From Saprospiraceae bacterium (GTDB taxonomy: Bacteria; Bacteroidota; Bacteroidia; Chitinophagales; Saprospiraceae): DNA of 64,000 nucleotides. The stretch lies in the NCBI GenBank assembly GCA_016715965.1, contig JADJXG010000001.1, forward strand, positions 3,601,501 to 3,665,500. The letters are read 5' to 3'. The notes beneath the pieces are model-generated. The model worked only from the letters and a program-made list of their open reading frames with translations. It had not been told where the DNA came from and did not search any database. A program made the translations under genes and the position numbers. Shown piece after piece: positions 51,896 to 60,989 of this stretch (the stretch's first letter is position 1; every line of letters begins with the position of its first letter).

Positions 51896-52393
51896 TTAAT
51901 TTTTAGATTTTATACAATGATTAATCCAGTCTGAAAGTTCACCGTAGGAATGAAACTCCATCTCTGCAAAACACCTTTTGCCTTTGTATGTCATGAGGGT
52001 TGCAGGAATGGCGCCCAGCCAACTTGGTTCGATTGCATCAATGAATGAGTTTGGGTTGGATTCATTCAAAAGGCAAACTTCTGCTGTATAATTATTCTTT
52101 TCGAGAAAAGGAATTACTTTTGATTTCAATCGACGCACATCGTCCAGGCTGACCATATAAAGTCTGGTTTGCGTACCACTTGTCTGAACCGCATAATTCT
52201 GAAAATAAGGCCATTCTTTGATACAAGGCGCACACCAGGTTGCCCAGAAGTTAAAGATTCGGATGGTATCGTCCTTTTTATCCATTTCCTTCAACAAATC
52301 TTTCAACACCAACACTATGGGTTCACGCACCTGACCATTGGCTTTAAAACAGGTAATAGACATCAACAGTATGATCACAATCTGAGTCATCAT
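51896..52393 (-). CDS. TlpA-like thioredoxin-fold protein
   Basis: 165 residues with a signal peptide (IVIILLMSITCFKANGQ) and a thioredoxin fold: IRIFNFWATWCAPCIKEWP (Cys54 and Cys57) and AIPATLMTYKGKR with the cis-proline. It is a periplasmic disulfide reductase or oxidase of the TlpA/ResA kind. The ATG at 52393 is chosen just before the signal peptide; 74 further upstream codons are open but not family-like. Five bases separate it from the next thioredoxin-fold gene, so they form an operon. Confidence 0.85.
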   Translation of the reverse strand: MMTQIVIILLMSITCFKANGQVREPIVLVLKDLLKEMDKKDDTIRIFNFWATWCAPCIKEWPYFQNYAVQTSGTQTRLYMVSLDDVRRLKSKVIPFLEKNNYTAEVCLLNESNPNSFIDAIEPSWLGAIPATLMTYKGKRCFAEMEFHSYGELSDWINHCIKSKN

Positions 52394-52565
52394 GAATTTA
52401 ACGCCTGAAGTTTCAGAATGTTGTTTGCAATAGGACAAGGTTTTATTAATTTTTAATCGTTTAAAAAATCGAATGCTTCGAAAATTTTCAAATGGCAAAA
52501 GTAAATTGGCGAATCGACAAGTATCTGATTGATGGATAAAATATATACCTTCGCACTTATTGGAT

Positions 52566-53370
52566 ATGATGTCTTCCATCAGTAAATTTTTGTATATTTT
52601 CCTGGCCATTGTCATTCTGTATATGGTGGGAATTTTCTTTATTTATATTTTTATTGATTTCATTGTGTTTTCACCGACCAAACACGGACCAAATTATAAG
52701 TATACATTCACTCATCCGTATAAAGAAATCAAACTGGATCATCCCAATGGTCAAAAAATCAATATTCTTCAGTTTGAGAGCAAGATTCCCACCAAATCAT
52801 ATCTGATTTTTTCTACACGGAAGTAACAAAAGCGCCGATTACTGGGCTGCCCAGGTGCCTTTTTTTACCAACAGAGGTTTTCGTGTAATTATGCCAGATT
52901 ATCGCGGGTATGGAAAATCACAAGGCCATCCAACAGAAATTGGGCTATATGAAGATGGTCAAATTGTCATGGGATGGCTAAAAGGTCAGACTACAGAGGA
53001 TAGTATACTCATTTACGGAGTTGATTTTGGAGCAACAGTTGCCGCCTATATTTCAACCATCAGTCCCTGCAGGCAAGTTATTCTTGACAATCCTGTGTAT
53101 AGCCTTAGGTCCTGGATGAGAACCAGATTTCCATTGCTGATTTTACCTTATGAATTAAAATACGATTTCAATACATTTGAGTTTATTCCCAATATTATTA
53201 GTCCAATGACGATTTTTTATACAAAGAACAACCCGTTTCACAAAAAAGAGGAACTGAAAAATATGGTAGGCTTACTAAGGGATCCAGGCACCGTCATTTG
53301 GTTGGAAAACGGAGGTCAAGAGGACCTGGATTTTATTCAATATTTTGACCAGATAAGTAAGAACTATTAG
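52566..53370 (+). pseudogene. Alpha/beta hydrolase, frameshifted and lacking catalytic residues
   Basis: The first frame (from ATG 52566) gives a transmembrane helix and the start of a hydrolase domain, and stops at 52826. The rest continues in the next frame (HGSNKSADYWAAQVPFFTNRGFRVIMPDYRGYGKSQG). One extra T in the run of six at 52807-52812 would rejoin them, reading IFFLHGSN. The nucleophile motif, normally G-x-S-x-G, reads GVDFG, and the C-terminal histidine position reads NGGQEDLD instead of the usual GGGHNDL-like. The oxyanion/HG and DYRGYGKS motifs remain. It is either a dying gene or a pseudoenzyme with a sequencing slip. trmB follows directly. Confidence 0.72.
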
Positions 53371-53373
53371 AAC

Positions 53374-54078
53374 ATGGTGAAACGCTCAAAACTTGAAAAA
53401 TTTGCAGCCAATCTAGGCTTTACAAATGTATTTGAAAATTTCAATTTTCAAAACCCAAGTTTACATCAATCCCTTCATGAGGAAGTAGAACTGAAAGGAA
53501 AATGGCGCGCCAATCATTTTATGAACAATGATCCATTGATTTTAGAATTGGCCTGCGGAAGGGGAGAATATTGTCTTGGACTCGCAGCCATGTATCCAAA
53601 CAAAAACTATATTGGGGTTGACATAAAAGGAGCCAGAATTTGGAAAGGGGCCTCTACCGCATTGGCGAAACGATTGGATAATATTGCATTTTTAAGAACT
53701 AAAATTGAATTAATTGGGCATTTTTTTGAAGAAGAGGAAATTTCAGAAATATGGATTACATTTCCTGATCCTTTTCCAAGGCCCAGCAAATCAAACAGGC
53801 GGCTCACTTCTCCAATATTTCTAGACCACTATTCCAAAGTCCTGGAAGATGGAGCCTATTTACATTTGAAAACAGATGATCCGGGATTGTATGTATTTAG
53901 TTTGCAAACCATTCAGTCCCATCCAAACTATACCGTATTGTATCATGATGATGACATCTATGGCAAAACACTCCCCTACCCTGAATTAGAAATTAAAACC
54001 TACTATGAGAATATCCATTTGGATCTCGGCAAAAAGATTAAGTACATCAGAGCGAGGCACCATAAACAATACAGATAG
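53374..54078 (+). CDS. trmB: tRNA (guanine-N7)-methyltransferase TrmB
   Basis: 234 residues of class I methyltransferase fold: LILELACGRGEYCLGLA (SAM motif I), NYIGVDIKGARIWKGA, ITFPDPFPRPSKSNRRLTSPIFLDHY and LHLKTDDPGLYVF. TrmB makes m7G46 in the variable loop of many tRNAs. In this family the PDPWPKKRH block is replaced by PDPFPRPSKSNRRL, as in other Bacteroidota. It starts three bases after the broken hydrolase frame. Confidence 0.94.
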   Translation: MVKRSKLEKFAANLGFTNVFENFNFQNPSLHQSLHEEVELKGKWRANHFMNNDPLILELACGRGEYCLGLAAMYPNKNYIGVDIKGARIWKGASTALAKRLDNIAFLRTKIELIGHFFEEEEISEIWITFPDPFPRPSKSNRRLTSPIFLDHYSKVLEDGAYLHLKTDDPGLYVFSLQTIQSHPNYTVLYHDDDIYGKTLPYPELEIKTYYENIHLDLGKKIKYIRARHHKQYR

Positions 54079-54246
54079 AAGAATTAAAATCTTAAATTTC
54101 AAGTGAATATAAGATTGTTTCCAAATTAAGAATTTGAACAGGAAGTCGTAAATAAATAATAAATTTGTTTCCAAATCAATTGGAAATTGAAATCGAATGA
54201 TAGTTTGGAGGGTGATTTATTTTGGTTACGACTGATCATTCCATCC

Positions 54247-54666
54247 ATGGTACAATTATCAAGATGTTTCTTTTTTGTCGCTATTTTTTCTCTCAGTTTA
54301 ACCCATCCAATATATAGCCAACAAAACTACACTCTATTGGATTCTGCTCTTATCTATGAGAAGCTAGATCAAGCCGATGATTTGGATTTTAATGGTGAAT
54401 TGGACAGCGCCCTGGCAATCGTTGAGTGGGTCGATAAGTTCTCAAGAAGCAAAAATATGAGCAGAGGGCTTGGCTATGCTCAATTAAAAAAAGCAGATCT
54501 GCTTCTCAAAAAATCCATGTACCCTCAAATTAGCGGGCTGTTGGATGAGGGTTACCATATTGGAAGTATCTTAAAGGACAGCCTTATGATGGGACTATCC
54601 CTCACCCAGAGGGCCCAATTCTACAAAGCAAAAGGTGATATGGAAAATTCCATCTCTTCAGCATAA
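54247..54666 (+). pseudogene. Truncated TPR-type sensor protein remnant
   Basis: 139 residues with a signal peptide (CFFFVAIFSLSLTHPIYSQ) and helix pairs like tetratricopeptide repeats (NGELDSALAIVEWVDKFSRSKNMSRGLGYAQLKKADLL, HIGSILKDSLMMGLSLTQRAQFYKAKGDMENSISSA). This is how many Bacteroidota two-component sensors begin, but the chain stops after about two repeats. A different frame stays open for about 65 codons after it without family resemblance. I read it as the N-terminal stump of a larger gene; a short secreted protein is the alternative. Confidence 0.55.
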
Positions 54667-54978
54667 TCACAATTGCTTCTCCTAAAAATGATTTAAGCGG
54701 TTTGTTCTTTATTGACAGAAAGTCGAGATTGGATTTGATCTTGTTCAAGATATTAATTGTATCATTCTACAAATTTATCTTAGATTTGTGTACCATTTTC
54801 TTGTACCATCTCGGAGCGATTTATATTAAATTTAAGCTGAATTCATTTGGTTTTGGATAAAATTTGTGAATTTCCAATTCATTCTTTGTAAATTCAACTT
54901 ACAAACTATTTGAATACATGGGAATAATTCTTCAAATAAAGTGTCTAAATTTTATTGTTAACGAATAAATCAAAAACG
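54667..54978. other. Intergenic stretch with a promoter-like block shared with the island
   Basis: No gene is supported. At 54779-54802 there is a 24-base block containing TAGATTTG that recurs at 59305-59328 with one mismatch. Upstream of the FG-GAP gene I see no perfect -7 box closer to the start. Confidence 0.45.
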
Positions 54979-56160
54979 ATGAAAAATTCATTGATTAAAA
55001 CAGCCATCTGTTTGAGCCTATTCATTAGTATCGGATTCAACATGAAAGCCCAGGGTAAATACATTCTAGCCCAAAACAATCCATTTGCCTTGGTTAACTT
55101 GAGCAATTTTGCATCACCGGCCCTTGGAGACATTGACAATGATGGCGACCTGGACCTTTTTGTTGGCCAATACAACTCCAATACCATGTTGTTTTTCCGA
55201 AATATTGGTACTGCCAAGATGCCAATATATGAAATGCAATCAGGCCAATTAAATCCAATGAATATCTACTCAAGTAATTCCGGATGCAATGCACCTGCAT
55301 TGGTAGATATTGATCACGACGGTGATCTTGATGCATTTGTTGGGATTTATACCTATCTTATCCGACACTTGAAAAATGTTGGGAATGCCAATGAACCAGA
55401 TTTTATTTGGCCCAGTCCTATGGATCATCCATTGGATAAAGTGATGACGGAAGGGATTTGCAGTTTTCCAGCATTTGTGGATATCGATAATGACATGGAT
55501 GATGATGTGTTTATCTCCGATGGGAATGGAAGTATTCTATTTTATAGAAACATTGGAAATAAGACATCCCCTAACTTTGATTTGGATACCATGAATAATC
55601 CATTCATAAATGTAAATCTTACAGCAAGAACGAAAATTGCTTTTCATGATATAAACGGTGATGGATTGATCGATGCTGTAATTAGCCATGATGCCACAAT
55701 ACCTGAATTATTGTATTTCGAAAACACCGGATCAATAACAAATGCTTCTTTTGAGCAAATGACAGGAACGTCTAATCCATTCGACGGAATTACAGGACCA
55801 GTGGCCCTTGTACCGGCATTTGCAGATATCGATGGGGATGGTGACAAGGATTTGGTACTTGGCACAAATCAAAGAATCAGGCTTTATGAAGCAGTAAGTT
55901 CTTCCGGCACCAACTCTTATGACAAATACGCCAACTGCAAAATTTATCCCAATCCCAGTAACGGACTTTTAACTGTTACCAATTTACCCTTCGGTTCTAC
56001 TTTAAAAGTGGTGGACATAACCGGAAAGGTGCATTATAATGCAATAACTAAAAGCGAGGATGAAATAATTGACACCTCAACTTTTATGAATGGTGTGTAC
56101 AGTATCCGGATTGAAAACAACGGAACCTTGTACAACGAAAAACTTTTAGTTAGCAAGTAA
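54979..56160 (+). CDS. Secreted T9SS protein with FG-GAP/VCBS repeats
   Basis: 393 residues with a signal peptide (AICLSLFISIGF, ending KAQ). Five or so FG-GAP repeats each hold a calcium-type loop: LGDIDNDGDLDLFVGQ, LVDIDHDGDLDAFVG, FVDIDNDMDDDVFISD, FHDINGDGLIDAVIS and FADIDGDGDKDLVLG. They would form a beta-propeller. The tail (CKIYPNPSNGLLTVTNLPFG to EKLLVSK) is a type A sorting signal. It is likely a secreted surface protein of adhesion type; the ligand is unknown. It is the last clearly core-type gene before the AT-rich region. Confidence 0.87.
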   Translation: MKNSLIKTAICLSLFISIGFNMKAQGKYILAQNNPFALVNLSNFASPALGDIDNDGDLDLFVGQYNSNTMLFFRNIGTAKMPIYEMQSGQLNPMNIYSSNSGCNAPALVDIDHDGDLDAFVGIYTYLIRHLKNVGNANEPDFIWPSPMDHPLDKVMTEGICSFPAFVDIDNDMDDDVFISDGNGSILFYRNIGNKTSPNFDLDTMNNPFINVNLTARTKIAFHDINGDGLIDAVISHDATIPELLYFENTGSITNASFEQMTGTSNPFDGITGPVALVPAFADIDGDGDKDLVLGTNQRIRLYEAVSSSGTNSYDKYANCKIYPNPSNGLLTVTNLPFGSTLKVVDITGKVHYNAITKSEDEIIDTSTFMNGVYSIRIENNGTLYNEKLLVSK

Positions 56161-56376
56161 TTTTATTTAGGCATAAAAGACTTATATCATGTAAATTTTA
56201 ATGTTTTATAACAAAACAGTTGGTCTCATTTTTGGGGAGTATTACAAATATCTTCATTTTTGTTAAAAGAGCATAGTTCAGGATTGAGTTGCTGCAGTTT
56301 TTCAAAATTATATATGAATTTCAAAAAATCAAACCGAAACTTTATTTACAGAAGCAGGAACATATCATAAAAAAAA

Positions 56377-56402
56377 TCCCTTTATCTATTCAGATAAAGG
56401 GA
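56377..56402 (-). terminator. Perfect hairpin next to the tRNA-3'-end-like motif
   Basis: TCCCTTTATCT at 56377-56387 pairs perfectly with AGATAAAGGGA at 56392-56402 around ATTC. On the minus strand it is followed by a run of T, the same layout as the terminator after tRNA-Asp at 19.6 kb. Confidence 0.75.
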
Positions 56403-56412
56403 AATAAATTGT

Positions 56413-56432
56413 TGAGGTCGAGAGCGGACTTG
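56413..56432 (-). other. Possible attachment-site core: tRNA 3'-end-like motif
   Basis: On the minus strand CAAGTCCGCTCTCGACCTCA reads like the end of a tRNA: T-loop CAAGTCC, T-stem 3' strand and acceptor 3' strand. No 5' part of a tRNA precedes it. It lies ten bases before a terminator, as a real tRNA end would, and at the border where the DNA becomes AT-rich. I infer a displaced tRNA end left by an integrative element. The other end is outside the window, so this is not proven. Confidence 0.4.
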
Positions 56433-56475
56433 CTATATTATCTGTATATCAATGTGTTATATGTTTTATCATATA

Positions 56476-56529
56476 TTTGTGTAGTGTTTTGTGTAGAATA
56501 ACACTCAAAATGTTTAGAAAACACTCAAA
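56476..56529. repeat. Two pairs of short direct repeats beside the putative attachment core
   Basis: TTTGTGTAG occurs at 56476-56484 and 56488-56496, and AACACTCAAA at 56500-56509 and 56520-56529. The two motifs are partly inverted relative to each other (GTGT versus ACAC). Such arrangements are typical of arm-type integrase or directionality-factor sites flanking an att core. Confidence 0.4.
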
Positions 56530-57128
56530 TACTATACTTTAAACACGATAAGGTTTCCTGTGGTACTTTACGCAAAATAGATTTTCTAATGGGTATGGCA
56601 GGGGGACAGAAAAAATAACCTTCAAACATGGGGGATTGAATTGGTAGTCATTTCGTTTCTACTACATATTAATGAATAATGACCGAAACCCTTTTAGAGG
56701 AAAAAATGAATTTAGTCTTATTTCTGTACATAAACCATGAACTAAATACCTGAAGACCAAAGAATATTTTCAACAATAAAATTGAAAACTAATAACACAT
56801 ATATTGTCTTAAGCTTAAAAATTGACAATTTAAAGGTTTACGCTTGATTATCAGTGTCAACAGGTTTAGTAGATGTTGTTCCCCACTTTTGATTTTTTAA
56901 AATTATACCATTCAATTTTTGCAGACACTCAATACACCAATTCTTAGTTTTTAGCATCTCATAAAGTGAGTGGGATTTTTATATACTATTTATCAAAACT
57001 TTATTAGTTTTGTGTATGATATTATAGAGGTTGGGTAATCTTGATTTGTAATTTATAATTTTCTTGAATTTTACATTTTATAAGTAAGAGTTTATAAGGA
57101 TCTATTAAAGTTAACTAAATTGACCAAA
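56530..57128. other. AT-rich stretch without a recognised gene
   Basis: I see no protein with convincing composition and no RNA gene. The base composition is clearly lower in G+C than the preceding core region. Confidence 0.5.
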
Positions 57129-57806
57129 ATGAAATTCTTTCTGATTTATAACGATTTTGTATCTAATTCCTTTTTACGACAAGATGAGAATGACAACGGT
57201 GGTGGGATTTGGGTAGCACTTTTAATACTTTGTGCTGTATGGTTAATAACAGAACTTCTACTTAAACATCATAATAAAAGTCATAGGAATTTTAAAACGC
57301 TTATTGCGTCTTATGTAGTTTGGGTTACTATTAATTTTATAATTTACGAAAATGGCAATCAAATATATACATTTCTTTCCGCCAAGAAGGAAAATTACAA
57401 ATATAAAAATATTTATGAAAATTTTATTGCGGAGCAATTGTATTTTTATCCATTTGAGGGAAGTATAAGTTCCTATAATTATGTTGAATTAATTATCTTT
57501 TCAATCATGCCTCTGGTTATATTTTTCGTGCTGTATCAATTTGAATACTATACTAAAAAAGGAATCACACGCCAAGACAATTTTCAGGAATGGGTAGAAG
57601 AAAAGGTCAATAAGCTATTTGATTTAAGACCTGATATGTACGGAAATAAGGAGTATGTAAATAGCCGTATCGAAGGTATTTATGAATGGTTAAAGGAAAA
57701 AGGAAAGGATTTAAGCAAAGCGGATAAGAGTTTGATTGCTGCAAGGATGAAGGAGAAATTCGGAATAGTTGATGATAAAGTAAATGATGCCTTAGACAAG
57801 AGCTAA
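57129..57806 (+). CDS. Membrane protein of unknown function
   Basis: 225 residues. There are three or so hydrophobic segments (about 27-45 IWVALLILCAVWLITELLL, 60-75, 125-145 LIIFSIMPLVIFFVLYQF) and a soluble C-terminal region with charged helices (EWVEEKVNKLFDLRPDMYGNKEYVNSRIEGIYEWLKEKG, AARMKEKFGIVDDKV). I do not recognise the family. A TTG nine bases upstream is also in frame; the ATG at 57129 is used. It is the first gene of the AT-rich region, followed by 700 bases without a gene. Confidence 0.65.
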   Translation: MKFFLIYNDFVSNSFLRQDENDNGGGIWVALLILCAVWLITELLLKHHNKSHRNFKTLIASYVVWVTINFIIYENGNQIYTFLSAKKENYKYKNIYENFIAEQLYFYPFEGSISSYNYVELIIFSIMPLVIFFVLYQFEYYTKKGITRQDNFQEWVEEKVNKLFDLRPDMYGNKEYVNSRIEGIYEWLKEKGKDLSKADKSLIAARMKEKFGIVDDKVNDALDKS

Positions 57807-58511
57807 ACCGATATGAGCCGATCCACAAAAATATGCTATGTCTTATAGACATTAATCAGGCTACATCGCCAATAATAGCCCTTTTTGATTCCTTGCTTAC
57901 TTTAAATTCCTTGAATCTTAATGTAAAGAAATATCCCTTTAGTGCACATCTTAGTTATTTCTTATAACAGGTTTCTTTCAAGGATATTCAATTTTGCAGA
58001 ACATAAAGGGTATTAGTCTTTGTATTTACATCTTCTTTTCATATCCTCCTTCCCTTGGTCCGTTATATTGTGTCGTCCGTCTGTTGTAAGCATTTTTGTT
58101 CTTGTGCTTTATTCTCTTTTTTTTTCATTATCTTGTTAGTTTCTCTATGGTTTTTTTGTGGGGTTTTTTTTTTGAGAAAATTGCCTGTTGTTTAAGAGTG
58201 TTTTGTGTTTATAGTCCTCATCATCATTACATACTGTTATTTTATTACCTATTGAGCACCTTCCTTTTTAGGCTTTATTGGGCTTTTCATATTTATTCCA
58301 TAGATGTGATCTACTCTTAAAAATTAGCGTCTTCATATGTCGCCTTTCTTTTTATACCTCAAGTATTATAGCTTTGATGCGTAATATGGAATATATATCA
58401 TTACTTTCCCGAAAATTCAACATTTTATACCTGTTTATTGGGAAAATCAACAAAGAAATACTTGAAATTCAAATAATTATTTATCTTCGCAATTGAGTAT
58501 TGATAAATATT
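57807..58511. other. Long AT-rich intergenic stretch
   Basis: Frames here give only short, T-rich, aromatic-rich peptides without family resemblance, as expected by chance. A TATCTTCG box (near-consensus -7) at about 58481-58488 precedes the next gene. It may contain decayed genes. Confidence 0.45.
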
Positions 58512-59105
58512 ATGACTTTATATGAATTTATAATTAAGTATGATCAAGAGAATTCTATTGTACTCCTTGAGGGAAAACGAAATGTTTTAGAAGCTGATCA
58601 AGAAAATTTAATTGCATTGGGGAAATTGTTAGCATTAAAGACAGCAAGAATGACTTTTAGAAGTGGCAATGCAGATGGTTCGGACCAATTGTTCTCTAAA
58701 GGTGTCGCAAGTGTCAGCCCTGAAAGACTCCAAGTTATTACTCCATATGTAGGTCATAGAGAAAAAACCAATCTAGCAAACGATACCATTAGCTTGGACG
58801 ATATAAATATTGCAAATGAACCAGAAGTTGTTTATCAATCAAAAAACAATAAAAAAATGATAAATCTAATCAACCAATTTATTTCTGGTGACAAAAATCG
58901 GTTTTCTATCAAAGCTGCATATATTATTAGAGATACAATAAAGGCAATTGGTACTAGCAAAATTAGACCTGCTACATTCGGTATTTTTTACGACGATTTA
59001 GAAAATCCAAAAACAGGTGGTACTGGACATACGATGAATGTTTGTTTACAAAATAATATTCCCACAATAGATCAAAAGATATGGTTTAAATGGTTACAAG
59101 AATAG
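58512..59105 (+). CDS. SLOG-like (LOG/Smf-type Rossmann fold) protein
   Basis: 197 residues. The pattern SIVLLEGKRNVLEADQENLIALGKLLA, MTFRSGNADGSDQLFSKGV and RLQVITPYVGHREK resembles the SLOG superfamily, whose members bind nucleotides or nucleotide-derived ligands. The glycine-rich SGNADGSDQLFSKG takes the place of the classical GGxxGxM loop. The C-terminal 60 residues (SIKAAYIIRDTIKAIG, FGIFYDDLENPKTGGTGHTMNVC) look like a continuation of the same fold. SLOG proteins often accompany membrane effectors in conflict systems, and membrane proteins flank it here. The function is inferred only; an independent housekeeping role is possible. Confidence 0.6.
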   Translation: MTLYEFIIKYDQENSIVLLEGKRNVLEADQENLIALGKLLALKTARMTFRSGNADGSDQLFSKGVASVSPERLQVITPYVGHREKTNLANDTISLDDINIANEPEVVYQSKNNKKMINLINQFISGDKNRFSIKAAYIIRDTIKAIGTSKIRPATFGIFYDDLENPKTGGTGHTMNVCLQNNIPTIDQKIWFKWLQE

Positions 59106-59342
59106 AAATTCAGGCATCCAACAGCCCCAATTTAGAATGTCATCTTTTTTATACGAAAATTGGCAGTTCCTAAACCAATAATGTAGCTTCCAAATAATTA
59201 CTATCTGGACATAAAACTACGAAAGGATTACTGGTGCTTAAAATGGGCATCATTCTCCCTTATAATGGTGATTAAATTTTAATTAATCTATAATATAATA
59301 TTAGCTTAGATTTGTGTGCCATTTTCTTTACTCACCTCATAT

Positions 59343-60248
59343 ATGGAAAATAAAAAGAGCTTTATTTATAATTTGCTAATATCAATCGGAGTTATCATTT
59401 TTGTACATATTACAGTTGGAAATCCAATTTTGGATTTTCTTTATGAATTTGCTGCTGTAGAAGTTGATGGAAAGGTTCTTGAACCTGGGTACAAATATAC
59501 TTATACAGTTGATAATATAACATACATTAAGGGAACTCCTGATTATTCCGATGTAGATTTTGAGCAAAAAGAAACAATCGATGTTGTGGTTGAATATATT
59601 TATTTTATTCCATCATTGAGCAAACTGAAAGAAATAGAATATTCTAGTAGATCCTCCTATTTTATAAGATCACTTTTTTTAAAAACTTTATTCTACATTT
59701 TCCTCATTGTCTATTTTGTTAAAGTGCTAAAAAAAGATTTACTTCTTATAAAAAATGATTCAAAAGTTTTACAACCCACAGAGGAAGATAAATTTAACGA
59801 TGTATTTAACGACGATGATAATACCATTATTGATTTTTCAAGATTTAACCTGAGGAAACATTTTGTTTCATCAATTTTAGATATAATAATTGGAATTTCA
59901 GCATTTTCTTTAACATTGCTTTTATCAAACATTTTTAAAGGTAATTGGGTAGGCATAGTTATCTTACTCTTTCTATCTATTATTATCGGTTTACATTCAT
60001 TTACTCAGAGAATTGTTGACAATAATATTGCAATAATTATTAATGTAGTTTGTGGTTTGATTACAATAAATGGCGGTATTAATTTTGATGAATTCAATAA
60101 TTTCCATTGGAATCCCTATATTTTGACAAGTTATGTTGTCATAAAATTTACAGTATTAAGATTTATATTGGAATTTTTATTAATAAAATGGGGGTTTGAG
60201 GTTGAATATAAATTGTATTATTTATTTATTGATAAAAACCATAATTAA
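59343..60248 (+). CDS. Multi-pass membrane protein of unknown function
   Basis: 301 residues with about six hydrophobic segments. One is N-terminal (LLISIGVIIFVHITVG), then a periplasmic-looking loop with tyrosines (YKYTYTVDNITYIKG), one near 115, a charged acidic loop (FNDVFNDDDNTIID), and a cluster in the last 130 residues (ILDIIIGISAFSLTLLLSNIF, WVGIVILLFLSIIIGLH, IAIIINVVCGLITINGG). The family is not recognised; the C-terminal part vaguely recalls RDD-type membrane domains. It has its own TAGATTTG promoter box at 59307-59314. Confidence 0.6.
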   Translation: MENKKSFIYNLLISIGVIIFVHITVGNPILDFLYEFAAVEVDGKVLEPGYKYTYTVDNITYIKGTPDYSDVDFEQKETIDVVVEYIYFIPSLSKLKEIEYSSRSSYFIRSLFLKTLFYIFLIVYFVKVLKKDLLLIKNDSKVLQPTEEDKFNDVFNDDDNTIIDFSRFNLRKHFVSSILDIIIGISAFSLTLLLSNIFKGNWVGIVILLFLSIIIGLHSFTQRIVDNNIAIIINVVCGLITINGGINFDEFNNFHWNPYILTSYVVIKFTVLRFILEFLLIKWGFEVEYKLYYLFIDKNHN

Positions 60249-60545
60249 TGAATTATATAGATAGAGGTAAAGTTAGCTCCCTTTGAATAAGTAAATATCT
60301 ATAGATTTGTTGTTGTCAGAATTGATTTCTAGTATTAATGGTATTATTCTTCGTCAAAATATTTTTTAGAATGCTTGGTTAAAATTAATATTGGATAATT
60401 TATAGGCATTCATTTTTAGAATAGAAATGTTGCCTTTAGAGTATAAATCTTAGATTATTAACAATAATTAACAGTTAGGCGAGGTTTGAATATACAGTTC
60501 TATCCAAATCTTTTGTATTTTTAAGCCCACTTAAACCTAAATCTT

Positions 60546-60716
60546 ATGAATAATGACCAATACGCCGAATTATTGGCATATTTAATCACAATCCACAACC
60601 AACTTTTAGAAGTTGAAGCTAAGGAAAATTCTACTGTAAGCGATTTGCGCCATAATTGGCAGGTAAAACGTGAAGCGATTAGGGATACTATTTTGGATCA
60701 GCTTGCAACTCCATAG
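60546..60716 (+). CDS. Small 56-residue protein, unknown
   Basis: The frame from ATG at 60546 to TAG at 60716 gives an acidic, helical peptide (MNNDQYAELLAYLITIHNQL, then VSDLRHNWQVKREAIRDTIL). The composition is protein-like and a 300-base AT-rich region precedes it. Its last 29 bases overlap the end of the oppositely oriented gene at 60688-60972. The function is unknown. Confidence 0.5.
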   Translation: MNNDQYAELLAYLITIHNQLLEVEAKENSTVSDLRHNWQVKREAIRDTILDQLATP

Positions 60717-60972
60717 AATCAGGAAGATTGGACATGAGTTTAGAAAGATCTTCTTTTAGATCTTCTTTTGTGGTAGAAATTTCCATAAACTTTTCAGCAT
60801 CCTCTTGAAATTCTGCTAAACGTAGTAGGTCTTTTGGTGCAAGTTTGCTAATAGCTATTTGAATACATCTGACTTTATCTTCAAATGTAAATCCACTATT
60901 TAGTACTAACAAAATTGCGTCTTTCAAACGTCTTTCGTTTTCAGTAATAGCTAATTGATTTGTTTTTTTCAT
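60688..60972 (-). CDS. Small helical protein, unknown
   Basis: 94 residues, charged and fully helical in pattern (NERRLKDAILLVLNSGFTFEDKVRCIQIAISKLAPKDLLRLAEF, then STTKEDLKEDLSKLMSNL). No family is recognised. Its start codon is only 17 bases from the start of the divergent gene at 60990. Confidence 0.55.
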   Translation of the reverse strand: MKKTNQLAITENERRLKDAILLVLNSGFTFEDKVRCIQIAISKLAPKDLLRLAEFQEDAEKFMEISTTKEDLKEDLSKLMSNLPDSMELQADPK

Positions 60973-60989
60973 ATTTTAAATTTTTTTAA

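Noticed and set aside
54667..54859. Continuation of the TPR gene by frameshift after 54666
   Set aside because: A different frame is open for about 65 codons, but the peptide does not resemble TPR or kinase sequence, so a simple frameshift is not supported.
56289..56501. 70-residue plus-strand frame
   Set aside because: It runs through a perfect terminator hairpin and the tRNA-like motif and has a random composition.
58096..58496. Two short aromatic-rich plus-strand frames
   Set aside because: They are in T-rich sequence with composition expected by chance. One overlaps the promoter region of the SLOG-like gene.
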